This document shows, in pieces, positions 1-8,202 of a stretch of 64,000 nt of DNA. The DNA is from CAYUMU01 sp964445985 (GTDB lineage Bacteria > Planctomycetota > Planctomycetia > Pirellulales > S012-138). A model generated the notes under the pieces. That model did not search any database. It was given only the letters and a program-made list of their open reading frames with translations, and was not told the DNA's origin. The DNA is taken from assembly GCA_964445985.1 (NCBI GenBank), contig CAYUMU010000017.1, positions 1-64,000 on the forward strand, read 5' to 3'. Made by a program: the position numbers and the translations under genes. The stretch's first letter is position 1. Each line of letters starts with the position of its first letter.

Positions 1-119
1 CCGCCGACCACGCGCACGCCGCCTGTAACCACGCACCGAATGCGTGAACGGTTACCATGCGATTTTTTGAAGACGAATGATCGGATCGGCAATGGCCACA
101 ACAACCAACGGTAATCTTA

Positions 120-1064
120 ATGCGAATCTTGAATCATCTAACATTCGTGATTAGCCGATCACTTTCGGCCACGACCGTCGACGCCGCAGAAGCTGACTTT
201 GACCGCGATTCTCCAACCACTCCCAAGCCCTGCGTCCTATTCATCGGCATCGACGGGCTTCGCACCGACGCGTTACTCGCCGCCGAGAGTCCTCATTTGC
301 AAAAGCTGATTGCCGAAGGGGCTTTTGCTCGCAATACCGACATCATTCATGCCGGCGGCGCGGCGGCCGATACGGTTTCAGGGCCAGGCTGGTCGAACCT
401 GCTTACCGGCGTGTGGCCCGACAAGCATGGCGTGATGAACAACAAGTTTTCGGTGAAGCACTACAACGATTACCCTTCGTTTCTCAAGCGATTTCGCGCG
501 GCGCGGCCCGAGGCCGAGGTTGCCGCGTTCGTAAGCTGGCCGCCGCTACTGAACGAGGGTCTGCTCACGGCCGACGAAAACTGCCAACTGCTCGATGGCG
601 AGAAGCTCGGCTACGACGTGGCCGACGAGCAGGCGACCGCCGCCGCCTGCAAGCTGCTGAAAGAAGACAATCCCCAATTGCTGTTTGTGTACCTGGGGCA
701 GGTGGACGAAACCGGCCATAAGCACGGCTTTCACCCGGCCGTGCCTGAGTACCTGGCGGCCATCAAAAAGGTCGATCCGCTGGTGGGCCAACTCATGGCC
801 GCGGTCGCGGAGAGATCTTCCAAGCATAGGGAGGACTGGCTCACGATCGTCGCCACCGATCACGGCGGCATCGGCACTAAACACAACGGCGGACGGGGCA
901 TTCGGGAAATCCGCTATACTTTCACCATCCTGCATGGACCGAGCGTCAAACACTCAGAAATTGAGCAAGCGACCCACCATGTGGATATCGCCCCCACGGC
1001 GCTGCATCATTTGAAAGTGCTCATCGATCCCGCCTGGAAGTTGGATGGCAAACCCATCCCGTAA
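120..1064 (+). CDS. Type I phosphodiesterase / nucleotide pyrophosphatase-like protein (alkaline phosphatase superfamily)
   Basis: A 314-residue member of the NPP branch of the alkaline phosphatase superfamily, which hydrolyses phosphodiesters or phosphate esters with two metal ions. Visible motifs are FIGIDGLRTDAL (metal Asp about residue 45), then TVSGPGWSNLLTG with Ser87 in the place of the usual Thr nucleophile, the spaced DETGHKHG metal motif, and ATDHGG. The first 20 or so residues are hydrophobic and Ser/Ala-rich, so it may be exported, although no clean signal peptide is seen. It stands alone: the flanks are repeats and a small membrane gene. The substrate cannot be told. The family call is firm; the exact start and location are less so. 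Confidence 0.85.
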   Translation: MRILNHLTFVISRSLSATTVDAAEADFDRDSPTTPKPCVLFIGIDGLRTDALLAAESPHLQKLIAEGAFARNTDIIHAGGAAADTVSGPGWSNLLTGVWPDKHGVMNNKFSVKHYNDYPSFLKRFRAARPEAEVAAFVSWPPLLNEGLLTADENCQLLDGEKLGYDVADEQATAAACKLLKEDNPQLLFVYLGQVDETGHKHGFHPAVPEYLAAIKKVDPLVGQLMAAVAERSSKHREDWLTIVATDHGGIGTKHNGGRGIREIRYTFTILHGPSVKHSEIEQATHHVDIAPTALHHLKVLIDPAWKLDGKPIP

Positions 1065-1190
1065 GGTATCGCACACCGTGCGTACCTCCAGCGCCGCCGA
1101 TCGCTTGACGATGACCTTTTTTGGCAAGGCGTGCGCAACTGCGGCGGGCGTGCGATCGTCCGCCCGGAAGGTACGCACGGGGTGCATCCC
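1055..1190. repeat. Interspersed repeat family A, copy 1
   Basis: This region begins at the end of the phosphodiesterase gene. It has the segment GCGTGCGCAACTGCGGCGGG and ends with the near-palindrome GTACGCACGGGGTGCATCC. The same order of segments recurs, degenerate, at 1624-1745 and 2545-2631. The ends resemble inverted repeats (CCGTGCGTACC near the left, GGTACGCACGG near the right), as in a small non-autonomous element. Confidence 0.5.
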
Positions 1191-1207
1191 ATTACTGCTA
1201 CTGCTCA

Positions 1208-1522
1208 ATGAGTATGCCGATGTCCCCCACCGACCGTTCACCACAAGACCTATCCAGAGCACTTCGCATCGTGTGCTGGGGCGGCGCGTTGGTTCTGGCC
1301 ATCGGCTATGCTGTTTTACTTCCGCTGCGAGCGAAGGGACTGCTGCCACCTCAAATGACATACACGGGAATCCTGCTTGGCCCAGCAATGATGTTCGGCC
1401 TGATCGCAGGGTTAATCATCATCGAAATGCGCTGGCCCGAAAGGTTCACGCTCTGGTGCAGCTTGCTTTACCTCGCCATAGCCGTCCTGAGCCTAACCTT
1501 GATCTATTTCACACGTGGGTGA
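1208..1522 (+). CDS. Small integral membrane protein of unknown function
   Basis: About 104 residues from ATG 1208. The longer reading from 1121 would begin with an Arg/Cys-rich stretch that lies in the upstream repeat, so it was rejected. Three hydrophobic segments are visible: IVCWGGALVLAIGYAVLL, ILLGPAMMFGLIAGLIII and LLYLAIAVLSLTLIYF, with short polar loops. No family was recognised. In-frame ATGs at 1214 and 1220 are alternative starts. It sits between two copies of a repeat family, and nothing nearby suggests a role. Confidence 0.6.
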   Translation: MSMPMSPTDRSPQDLSRALRIVCWGGALVLAIGYAVLLPLRAKGLLPPQMTYTGILLGPAMMFGLIAGLIIIEMRWPERFTLWCSLLYLAIAVLSLTLIYFTRG

Positions 1523-1581
1523 GGGCGAGACAAAGAAAAAATTCCCGGCATAGAGTTCGCGTCCGAGTCGATATGGATTGC

Positions 1582-1623
1582 CGCCCCCCGTCTTCGCGAG
1601 GGCAGGCTTCGCGGGAATGACGG
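1582..1623. repeat. Repeat family B (bacterial GGGAAT-type palindrome), copy 1
   Basis: Core CCCCCGTCTTCGCGAGGGC followed by AGGCTTCGCGGGAATGACGG. The same core occurs at 11441-11482 and, on the other strand, at 41259-41308, with shorter palindromic forms at 35067-35099, 41316-41350 and 42889-42918. It is intergenic and palindromic, as in REP-like repeats. Confidence 0.7.
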
Positions 1624-1745
1624 GTTGCGTACCACCTGCGCCGCCCATCCCATGGCGGCGCTCCCTCGGCAAAAAGCGTATGCAACTGCGATGGTCTGGC
1701 GATCATCCGGCCCCCCAGCGCCGCTACGTGCCAGGCTCCGAACGG
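1624..1745. repeat. Interspersed repeat family A, copy 2
   Basis: Contains TTGCGTACCACCTGCGCC, GCGTATGCAACTGCGATGG and TCTGGCGATCATCCGG in the same order as copies 1 and 3. It overlaps the 3' end of the DUF4291 gene, so the C-terminus of that protein may be repeat-encoded. Confidence 0.45.
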
Positions 1746-2389
1746 GTGTTCCACGGGTCAATTCCCACGTTTGCGGCCATGGATTGCCGGCTGGGCAGGT
1801 AAACGTCTTCTCTGGGCGTGAGGAGCTTTTCCGTCTGCCGGTTGTGGATAAACTCGCGTTGCCGAGCCACAAATTCGCTCATATCAATAATCTCAACCAG
1901 TCCATCTTTCCCATAGGTTTTGAGCGCAGTTCCCCGCAGGCCGATTTGCAGGGCTCGGCGTTCGCACTTTTCTCCACTCGGACCATGGTCGGGATCCCAC
2001 TGCAGCCGAACATCGGATTCGGCGACCGCTGCCTTCCAGGCGGCATGACTTTCGTAGCGATCAGGCACAAATGATGAGGGCACCGCCTGCTCTAACAACT
2101 CGTCAAAGAAGGTTCTGCGCAGCCGAATCGCCAGAACAACCTCCTGCCCTTGCGAAATTCCCCAATCGCTGCGATACATTATCCAGAGGAAGTTCGGCTT
2201 GATCCAACTCATCCGGTTATAGCTGAATGCCCCGCCGAAATAGCCGTGCCGGGAAGCGAAATGCCCTATCTCAAGGCGATACGCCTGATACACGATGATG
2301 GTCTCATCATCGAATTGGGCAAGAATGTGACGACCGGTCGCAGGCCATCGCTGCACTTGTTCGGAATATAGTTCTGCTTTCAGATTCAT
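1724..2389 (-). CDS. DUF4291 family protein
   Basis: 221 residues from ATG 2389, which has a GGAAAG ribosome site about 10 bases upstream. The longer reading from 2452 adds a basic, unlikely leader. Diagnostic DUF4291 motifs are DDETIIVYQAYRLEI, RMSWIKPNFLWIMYRSDWG and QEVVLAIRLRR, in that order. The family is widespread in bacteria and fungi and its biochemical role is not established; it is predicted to be cytoplasmic. The last 20 or so residues (after LTPREDVYLPS) fall in a repeat copy and look unlike the family, which hints that a repeat insertion replaced the natural C-terminus. Confidence 0.8.
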   Translation of the reverse strand: MNLKAELYSEQVQRWPATGRHILAQFDDETIIVYQAYRLEIGHFASRHGYFGGAFSYNRMSWIKPNFLWIMYRSDWGISQGQEVVLAIRLRRTFFDELLEQAVPSSFVPDRYESHAAWKAAVAESDVRLQWDPDHGPSGEKCERRALQIGLRGTALKTYGKDGLVEIIDMSEFVARQREFIHNRQTEKLLTPREDVYLPSRQSMAANVGIDPWNTRSEPGT

Positions 2390-2544
2390 GATTGAGTGCT
2401 TTCCATAAGTAACTGATGAAAAACAACTTCGGCGTTTCAGCTGTGCTCGCATGGCCCTGCCAGTGAAGGAATTGTAGAAAACCGGAAGTTATTTTTCGTG
2501 CGTTCCTAAATCACCGCGCGCGAAAACGATGGTCCGCGGCATCC

Positions 2545-2631
2545 CTAGCGCGTCACGCTCCGTGCGCACCCCCACCGCAGCCACAGCGTCTGGCGATCAT
2601 CCACCTCGATGGTACGCACGGGGTGCGTACC
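2545..2631. repeat. Interspersed repeat family A, copy 3
   Basis: Contains GTCTGGCGATCATCC and ends in the near-perfect palindrome GTACGCACGGGGTGCGTAC at 2612-2630. The palindrome abuts the 3' end of the enolase-superfamily gene on the opposite strand. Confidence 0.5.
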
Positions 2632-3735
2632 CTACCGGATATCCACCACTTTGGGGCCGAGCACGTCTATTTTTGGTTCGATCCCGAGGCCGGGCGATTG
2701 GCTGGCGGCCATGAACCCTTGCTCGCGCCGCGGGGCGCCCGTCGCCGTGCTGACGGTGACATAGCTATTGAAATCGGTGCTGGTGAAACGCAATTCTTCG
2801 GGCGTGCTATGGGCTAAATGTGCAATCGCAGCGGTGGTGATATCGCCGCCCCAGCTGTCTTCGAGTGTCATGGCGATGCCCAGGCTCACGCACAGATCGC
2901 GAACCTGCCTGGTGGGCGTGAGCCCACCGAGCTTGCTGATCTTGAGGTTGACAACATCCATGGCCAGGTCGGCCTTGGCCCTCAGCAACATGGCAAGACT
3001 ATCAATATTTTCATCGAGCACAAACGGATGGTCGGTGGCGCGTCGCACGGCCAGGCATTCTTCATAGCTCAGGCAGGGCTGTTCGATATAGACATCCATA
3101 TCTTTCACGGCCCTCACCACGCGGACGGCTTCGTGCTGGGTCCAGCCGGTATTGGCGTCGGCCACGAGTCGATCGCTGGGCGACAGCATGGCGCGAACGG
3201 CGCGAATTCGCTCGATGTCGGTATCGGGGTCGCCACCCACCTTCAGCTGAAACCGCGTATAGCCTTCCGCCCGATAGCCGGCCACCTTCTGGGCCATGGT
3301 CTCCGGCGTTTCTTGCGAGATGGCCCGATAGAGCCGGACCTGCTCGCCAAACCGACCGCCCAGCAGCACGCAGACCGGCAGGCCGGTGGCTTTGCCGAGC
3401 AGGTCCCAGCAGGCGATATCGATGGCCGACTTCACATAGGGATGCCCCTTCAGGGCCGCATCCATATGCCGATTGAGCTTGGCCAGCTCGCGCGGATCCC
3501 AGCCCAGCAGGCGCGGACCCAGTTCGCGCAAGCCAGTCCGCACGCCTTCGGCATACGCCGGCAAGTAGAACGGGCCGAGAGGACAGACTTCGCCATAGCC
3601 GATGAGGCCGCCATCGGTTTCCACGCCGACAATGGTGCTGTCGAAGACAGAAACCGACTTGCCGCCGGACCACTGATACGTTCCCTCCACGAGGGGCAAT
3701 TCCACGCGATGGGCAAAGATGCGGGCAATTTTCAT
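2632..3735 (-). CDS. Mandelate racemase / muconate lactonizing enzyme family protein (HpbD-like epimerase or dehydratase)
   Basis: 367 residues, full length for the enolase superfamily MLE subgroup. These enzymes abstract a proton alpha to a carboxylate using Mg2+. The active-site pattern is complete: KVGG with the preceding FQL (first catalytic Lys), metal ligands in VADANTGW, IEQPC and VLDENI, and the second Lys in NLKISKLGG. The overall run of motifs (GHPYVKSAIDIACWDLLGK, STPEELRFTSTDFNSY) resembles hydroxyproline-betaine 2-epimerase and cis-3-hydroxyproline dehydratase as I remember them. No transporter or proline-catabolism gene is nearby, so the substrate is inferred only. The ATG at 3735 has no obvious Shine-Dalgarno; the leader is a G-rich tract on the opposite strand. 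Confidence 0.85.
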   Translation of the reverse strand: MKIARIFAHRVELPLVEGTYQWSGGKSVSVFDSTIVGVETDGGLIGYGEVCPLGPFYLPAYAEGVRTGLRELGPRLLGWDPRELAKLNRHMDAALKGHPYVKSAIDIACWDLLGKATGLPVCVLLGGRFGEQVRLYRAISQETPETMAQKVAGYRAEGYTRFQLKVGGDPDTDIERIRAVRAMLSPSDRLVADANTGWTQHEAVRVVRAVKDMDVYIEQPCLSYEECLAVRRATDHPFVLDENIDSLAMLLRAKADLAMDVVNLKISKLGGLTPTRQVRDLCVSLGIAMTLEDSWGGDITTAAIAHLAHSTPEELRFTSTDFNSYVTVSTATGAPRREQGFMAASQSPGLGIEPKIDVLGPKVVDIR

Positions 3736-3736
3736 T

Positions 3737-3776
3737 GGTGGAGGGGTTGGTGGCTGGGGACTGGGGGCTGGTAATT
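3737..3776. repeat. G-rich repeat family (GGGGGCTGG type), copy 1
   Basis: A run of GGTGGAGGGG, TGGCTGGGG and CTGGGGGCTGG lies immediately upstream of the enolase-superfamily gene. A closely similar tract lies at 18012-18044, and a related one forms an imperfect inverted repeat at 17693-17761. It is purine-strand biased and could form a quadruplex. Confidence 0.5.
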
Positions 3777-3791
3777 ATTGGTAGTGGTAAG

Positions 3792-3813
3792 GGTACGCAG
3801 CCCTCTGCGTACC
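3792..3813. repeat. Perfect 9-bp inverted repeat (family A palindrome variant)
   Basis: GGTACGCAG (3792-3800), loop CCCT, then CTGCGTACC (3805-3813). It matches the GGTACGCA palindrome core of repeat family A at 1170, 2611 and 60511. It lies between two divergent genes. Confidence 0.6.
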
Positions 3814-4026
3814 ACCCGCGCTCGCCGATCAATAGAACGCATACCGCAGCGCAATCTCAAGCCAATCTTCCCGCGATACGGCGACGAATTCTGTCCGCTC
3901 CTGCCCCACCCTCTTGGGCCATCCGCCTCCAAAGCGTATTCTGGCCTGTCGGCAACTTCATTGGCGTGTAGCCGGTCGTCCCCCTCAAGAACACTACCTG
4001 TTTCGCTTCGATCGAATCGAGTTTCC

Positions 4027-5121
4027 ATGTCGAGTGAATCCATCCTGCGCGTCGCCTTGGCCGAGCGCAGCTATGATATTTCGATAGGCACCGGCTGCCT
4101 GGCGAATATTGGTCGGTTTGTTGCCGAGCGCCTTCCCTGCCGGCATGCCGTGGTGATTACCGACGAGCACGTGGAAGAGCCGCACGCCCAAGCGGTGGCC
4201 GCCAGCCTGGCTACCGAGGAAGGCTTGGATGCCACCGTGGATTTGCTGGTGATCGAGGCCGGCGAGGCCGCCAAGAGCATCGATAACGCCAACATGCTGT
4301 GGGAAAAATTGCTCGACCTCAGGGCCGATCGGGCCACCGTGGTGGTGGCCGTGGGCGGCGGCGTGATCGGCGACCTGGCCGGGTTCGTGGCGGCCAGTTT
4401 TGCCCGCGGAATTCCCTTTGTGCAGGTGCCCACCACGCTGCTGGCCCAGGTCGATAGCTCGGTGGGCGGCAAGGTGGGCATCAACCTGCCGGGCGCCAAG
4501 AACATGGTGGGCGCCTTCTGGCAGCCGCGCGGCGTACTCATCGATACCCAAGTGCTGGAGACGCTGCCCGACCGCGAGTACCGCAGTGGGCTGGCCGAAG
4601 TGGTCAAGTACGGCGTGATTCTCGATGCCGAGTTTTTCGACTACTTGGAACAGCATGTGGATGATCTCAATGGGCGAAGCGCCGACGCGCTGCGGCACAT
4701 CATTCGCCGTAGCTGCGAGCTCAAGGCCCTGGTGGTTTCGCAAGATGAACGCGAGGAAACCGGCCTCAGGGCGGTGCTCAACTACGGCCACACCTTCTGC
4801 CACGCCATCGAAACCCTCACCGGCTACGGCACGTATTTGCATGGCGAAGCCGTGGCGATCGGCATGGTGTGCGCCTCGCGACTGGCCGAGCGAATGGGAA
4901 GGATTCCGGCCGAGCTCACCACGCGGCAAGCACAGTTGCTGGCCGCGCTGGGGCTGCCGACGCAACTGCCGCGGCTCAACTCGCAAGAAATGATCGACGT
5001 GATGGGCCGTGACAAAAAGGCCGAGCAAGGGAAGTTGCGGTTTGTGCTGCCCACCCGGTTGGGCCATGTGGAAACGGTCAAAGACGTGCCGCTGGCCGAC
5101 GTGCTCGCGGTGCTTGCGTAG
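4027..5121 (+). CDS. aroB: 3-dehydroquinate synthase
   Basis: 364 residues, the usual AroB length. It converts DAHP to 3-dehydroquinate in the second step of the shikimate pathway, with NAD+ and a divalent metal. Seen in order: VVVAVGGGVIGDLAGFVAA (NAD site), FVQVPTTLLAQVDSSVGGK, GAKNMVGAFWQP, GLAEVVKYGVI (metal Glu), LNYGHTFCHAIE and HGEAVAIGM (metal His residues). The start at ATG 4027 gives the expected N-terminus; the open frame continues upstream to 3778 through repeat sequence and is not family-like. It is not next to other aro genes. Confidence 0.97.
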   Translation: MSSESILRVALAERSYDISIGTGCLANIGRFVAERLPCRHAVVITDEHVEEPHAQAVAASLATEEGLDATVDLLVIEAGEAAKSIDNANMLWEKLLDLRADRATVVVAVGGGVIGDLAGFVAASFARGIPFVQVPTTLLAQVDSSVGGKVGINLPGAKNMVGAFWQPRGVLIDTQVLETLPDREYRSGLAEVVKYGVILDAEFFDYLEQHVDDLNGRSADALRHIIRRSCELKALVVSQDEREETGLRAVLNYGHTFCHAIETLTGYGTYLHGEAVAIGMVCASRLAERMGRIPAELTTRQAQLLAALGLPTQLPRLNSQEMIDVMGRDKKAEQGKLRFVLPTRLGHVETVKDVPLADVLAVLA

Positions 5122-5128
5122 TGGCCGG

Positions 5129-5140
5129 CGTATAATGGAG
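5129..5140 (+). promoter_or_regulatory. Candidate extended -10 promoter element (GCGTATAAT)
   Basis: GCGTATAATGG lies just after aroB and about 65 bases before the small gene at 5203. The same GCGTATAAT word occurs in gene leaders at 9139 and 44624. No good -35 at standard spacing is visible, so it is a -10-only call. Confidence 0.4.
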
Positions 5141-5202
5141 ACGATCGCCCGCTGGGGCTGTCATCGGCTCTTTTTGTTGCTCTTGATCCCTGGGGGTTGA
5201 AT

Positions 5203-5445
5203 ATGCACTACCTATACGGCGTTAAACCGGCGCAAGGCGAAAAGCTCGTCGCCACGTTCGATTCGGAGCAGCAACTGCAAGCCTACGTGCGTTGGGCCAC
5301 GCTCAGCGTGGCGCCCGATGGCAAGCACAAGTTTGAACAGGGAAGCCCTCTGGTTGGTTGCCAGGCTTACACGGCTTCAACCACGCTTCAGCCGGGCAAC
5401 GATCCCGCCGCGGTTACGCACAACCCTACCCCCAGCATGTTGTGA
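5203..5445 (+). CDS. Small hypothetical protein
   Basis: 80 residues from ATG 5203, preceded by GGGGG at good spacing; a TTG two codons earlier (5197) is an alternative. The sequence starts MHYLYGVKPAQGEKLVATF and contains FDSEQQLQAYVRWATLS, which looks like a small folded alpha/beta protein, then a Pro/Thr-rich tail. No family was recognised and no signal peptide or membrane segment is seen. It lies between aroB and the histidine kinase on the same strand with its own candidate -10 box. Confidence 0.6.
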   Translation: MHYLYGVKPAQGEKLVATFDSEQQLQAYVRWATLSVAPDGKHKFEQGSPLVGCQAYTASTTLQPGNDPAAVTHNPTPSML

Positions 5446-5534
5446 ACTGCCAGCGTGGAATGAGCGCTCGTTTTGGCAGGGATGCCGCCCCCCCCTCGGC
5501 TTCGCAGCTTCCCAGCGAACGGTAAGACATCCTC

Positions 5535-7340
5535 ATGAATCGTCCGCGTTCTGGCACCGGATTTCTCACCGCGCGGTATCTGCTGGCGCTGGGCGTGCTG
5601 GGCGCCTTGGCCTACGCCAACTACATCATTCTCAACGCCCAGATCGATACCAGCCGTTCCAACGCCCTGGTGGCGGCCAACAGCAGCCGGCATCGCTCGT
5701 TGCTGCAGCGCAGCGCGCTGTTGGCGCAAAAGCTGGTCTCGGCCCTCGATCCGCGGCAGCAGCAAGCGGCCCGGCAAGAACTGATCGAGATTTTGGGGCC
5801 GCTCGAAGCCACGCACTACGAGCTGATTCAAAACGACGCCGAAGGCACCCCGCCGCCCGAAACCGTGGAGGCCATTTACTTCGAGACGCCGTGGCTGCTC
5901 GATACCGAAATGCGCAATTACATTGCCCAACTGCGCTCGCTGGCCAAGAGTAGCGAAGCCGAACTGAACTGGGGCAACTCGCACTTGCGGTACATCGACG
6001 AGGTGGCCCTTTCCGGCCGCATGGTCGAAGCCCTCGATGAAGTGGTGGCCGCTTACCTACGCCGCAGCGACGAGAAGGTGACCTACCTGCACCGTCTGGC
6101 GTCGTTCTCGTTGTTCAGCACGCTGGTGGTGCTCGCCGTGACCGGCCTGCTGGTGTTCCGGCCGATGGTTCGCCGCGTGCACCAAGAAATGGAATCGCTC
6201 GAACAGCTCAACGACACCCTGGAACATCGCGTGGTCGAACGCACGGCCGAGGCCGACGAGCGCGCCCGCGCTTTGGCCCGCTCCGAGGCCCTGTACCGCT
6301 CGCTGGTCGATAACCTTCCCTTGTATGTGCTGCGGAAGGACATTGCCGGTCGGTTCACCTGGGTCAACGACAACCTCTGCAAACTGCTGGGCGAGCCGGC
6401 CGACGACATCATCGGCAAGACCGATTTCGACTTCTACCCGGCCGACCTGGCCGAGCAGTACCGCCAAGGCGACGAACGCGTGGTCACCTCGGGCAACGTG
6501 TTTCGCGATCTGGAAACCCGCGTGTCTTCGCAAGGCGCCGAGCTGCATGCCGAAATTCTCAAAACGCCGGTGCGCGACGGCGGCGGCGAAATTGTTGAAA
6601 CCCAAACCATCTTTCTCGATGTGACCGCCCGCATTGAAGCCGAGCGGCGGCTGGTGCAGTCGGAGCGGCTGGCGGCCATTGGGCAAATGGTCACCGGCGT
6701 GGCTCACGAAAGCCGCAACGCGTTGCAGCAAATTCAGGCGTGCAGCGGACTGCTGGAGTGGAAGCTGGACGGCCAGAGCGAAGCCCGCGAACTGCTGGAA
6801 GACCTGCAAAAGGCCCTCGACCGGTTGCGGCGGTTATTCGACGATTTGCGGGGCTACGCGGCCCCGGTCACCCTGGAACGGCGGCCGGTCGATGTGTTGG
6901 AAGCGGTTCGCGAAGCCTGGCAGGCCTTGGCGGCCGATCGCCAGGGCCGGCAGGCATTTCTCGCCGAGCGGGTGCTGGCGGGCGACACCCGCGCGGCCAT
7001 CGATCGGCTGCAATTGGAGCAGGTGTTTCGCAACGTATTCGAGAACTCCCTTGCGGCCTGCGGCGATCCCGTGGAAATTGAAGTGAGCGTGTGCGATACC
7101 ACGGTGAACGGCCGGCCCGGTTTGGTGTTCCGCGTAACCGACTCAGGACCCGGCCTTAGCCCCCAGCAGTTGCAGCATGCGTTTGAAGCGTTCTTTACCA
7201 CCAAGACCAAAGGCACGGGGTTGGGAATGACCATCGCTCGCCGCATTGTCGAGGCCCACCATGGCCAGATCGAAATGACCAGCCCACCCGGCAAAGGCGC
7301 CGTGGTAACGGTGGCCTTGCCGCGAGAGACCCCCCGATGA
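5535..7340 (+). CDS. Membrane PAS-domain sensor histidine kinase
   Basis: 601 residues. The N-terminal half resembles the type IV pili/chemotaxis transducer sensor type: a membrane helix near residues 12-32 (YLLALGVLGALAYANYIIL), a helical periplasmic region of about 150 residues, and a second helix near 190-212 (STLVVLAVTGLLVF). A coiled linker follows (LEQLNDTLEHRVVERTAEADERA), then a PAS domain (ALYRSLVDNLPLYVLRKD to about residue 370). The HisKA phospho-acceptor His is in GQMVTGVAHESRNALQQ. The HATPase N, G1 and G2 boxes are NVFENSLAACG, DSGPGLS and TKGTGLGMTI. Its stop overlaps the start of the regulator gene by four bases (ATGA), so the pair is translationally coupled and almost certainly cognate. 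The signal is unknown. Confidence 0.92.
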   Translation: MNRPRSGTGFLTARYLLALGVLGALAYANYIILNAQIDTSRSNALVAANSSRHRSLLQRSALLAQKLVSALDPRQQQAARQELIEILGPLEATHYELIQNDAEGTPPPETVEAIYFETPWLLDTEMRNYIAQLRSLAKSSEAELNWGNSHLRYIDEVALSGRMVEALDEVVAAYLRRSDEKVTYLHRLASFSLFSTLVVLAVTGLLVFRPMVRRVHQEMESLEQLNDTLEHRVVERTAEADERARALARSEALYRSLVDNLPLYVLRKDIAGRFTWVNDNLCKLLGEPADDIIGKTDFDFYPADLAEQYRQGDERVVTSGNVFRDLETRVSSQGAELHAEILKTPVRDGGGEIVETQTIFLDVTARIEAERRLVQSERLAAIGQMVTGVAHESRNALQQIQACSGLLEWKLDGQSEARELLEDLQKALDRLRRLFDDLRGYAAPVTLERRPVDVLEAVREAWQALAADRQGRQAFLAERVLAGDTRAAIDRLQLEQVFRNVFENSLAACGDPVEIEVSVCDTTVNGRPGLVFRVTDSGPGLSPQQLQHAFEAFFTTKTKGTGLGMTIARRIVEAHHGQIEMTSPPGKGAVVTVALPRETPR

Positions 7341-7930
7341 ACGGATTGCGGATCGCCATTGCCGACGACGAAGCCCGGATGCGGGACTACCTGTGGTCCA
7401 GCCTGGAACGGCTGGGGCATCAGGTGGTGGCGGCGGCCAAGACGGGTCAGGAGCTGTTGCTGGAGTGCCGCGACAAACGCCCCCAGTTGATCATCACCGA
7501 CATTAAAATGCCCGACATGGACGGCATCGAGGCCGCGGTGCTGATTTGCCAGGACGAGCCGGTGCCGGTCATTCTAGTGTCGGCGTTTCACGATGCGGAG
7601 TACATCGCCCGGGCTGCCCGCAATCACATTCTGGCCTACCTGGTCAAACCGGTGAAAGACACCGATTTGGAACCGGCCATCGCCGTGGCCATGGAACGAT
7701 TTCGCGAGTTCGAAACGCTGCGCCGCGAAGCCCGCGATTCGAAACAAGCTTTGGAAGACCGTAAAACCATCGAACGAGCCAAGGGTATTTTGATGCAACG
7801 GGCTGGCCTGAGCGAGCCGGAGGCCTTTCGCCGGTTGCAAAAAATCGCCAGCAGCCGCAGTCAAAAGCTGGTGGAGATTGCCCGGATGATTGTCACCGCC
7901 GAAGAGGCCGTGCAGTTCGACGACACTTGA
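7337..7930 (+). CDS. Response regulator with REC and ANTAR (RNA-binding antiterminator) domains
   Basis: 197 residues. The REC domain has the acidic pair IADDE, phospho-acceptor Asp55 in LIITDIKMPDMDG, and the conserved Lys in AYLVKPV. A helical linker (MERFREFETLRREARDSK) leads to an ANTAR domain with the family pattern RKTIERAKGILMQRAGLSEPEAFRRLQKIASS. ANTAR proteins bind paired hairpins in nascent RNA and prevent termination when phosphorylated. It is coupled to the kinase upstream by an ATGA overlap, a typical arrangement for EutV/EutW-type systems. The RNA target is not obvious in the window. The domain assignment is firm. Confidence 0.93.
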   Translation: MNGLRIAIADDEARMRDYLWSSLERLGHQVVAAAKTGQELLLECRDKRPQLIITDIKMPDMDGIEAAVLICQDEPVPVILVSAFHDAEYIARAARNHILAYLVKPVKDTDLEPAIAVAMERFREFETLRREARDSKQALEDRKTIERAKGILMQRAGLSEPEAFRRLQKIASSRSQKLVEIARMIVTAEEAVQFDDT

Positions 7931-7931
7931 A

Positions 7932-7994
7932 CCCAAACTTTGCGGAAGTTGGCCCACCTCCCCATCCGCCGAGTTTGCTTGCCAGAAGTTTGGG
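7932..7994 (+). terminator. Possible long-range hairpin after the two-component operon
   Basis: CCCAAACTT (7932-7940) and AAGTTTGGG (7986-7994) are perfectly complementary and begin right after the regulator stop codon. The spacer is about 45 bases and no U-tract follows, so a terminator role is uncertain. Confidence 0.3.
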
Positions 7995-8202
7995 GGGGTG
8001 AGCAACCTGCCGTTTCGGGGGCGTCGATGACCGGCTCGCCGGCGGCAAAAAGTGGTGCGGGAAGATTGTGGCAGACATTGGCCTTGCCGAGCCGCTAAGA
8101 TAGTGGTTCCGTCCCCCACCTACGTTCGCAAGGAGAAGCGAAGCGAGTTCATTGGACGAGGCACAAGAAACGTCAGAGGTTAGTACCGGAAACGGGACGC
8201 AG

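Noticed and set aside
1..60. Imperfect hairpin (CACGCA/TGCGTG within GTAAC/GTTAC) at the window start
   Set aside because: Short, bulged, without a U-run, and the upstream gene is outside the window.
1843..1851. TGTGGATAA, the complement of a perfect DnaA box
   Set aside because: Single copy inside the DUF4291 coding region, no cluster or AT-rich unwinding region, no dnaA or dnaN nearby, so not an origin.
2818..3774. Plus-strand frame of 318 codons opposite the enolase-superfamily gene
   Set aside because: Gly/His-rich shadow; the minus strand carries all catalytic residues of the family.
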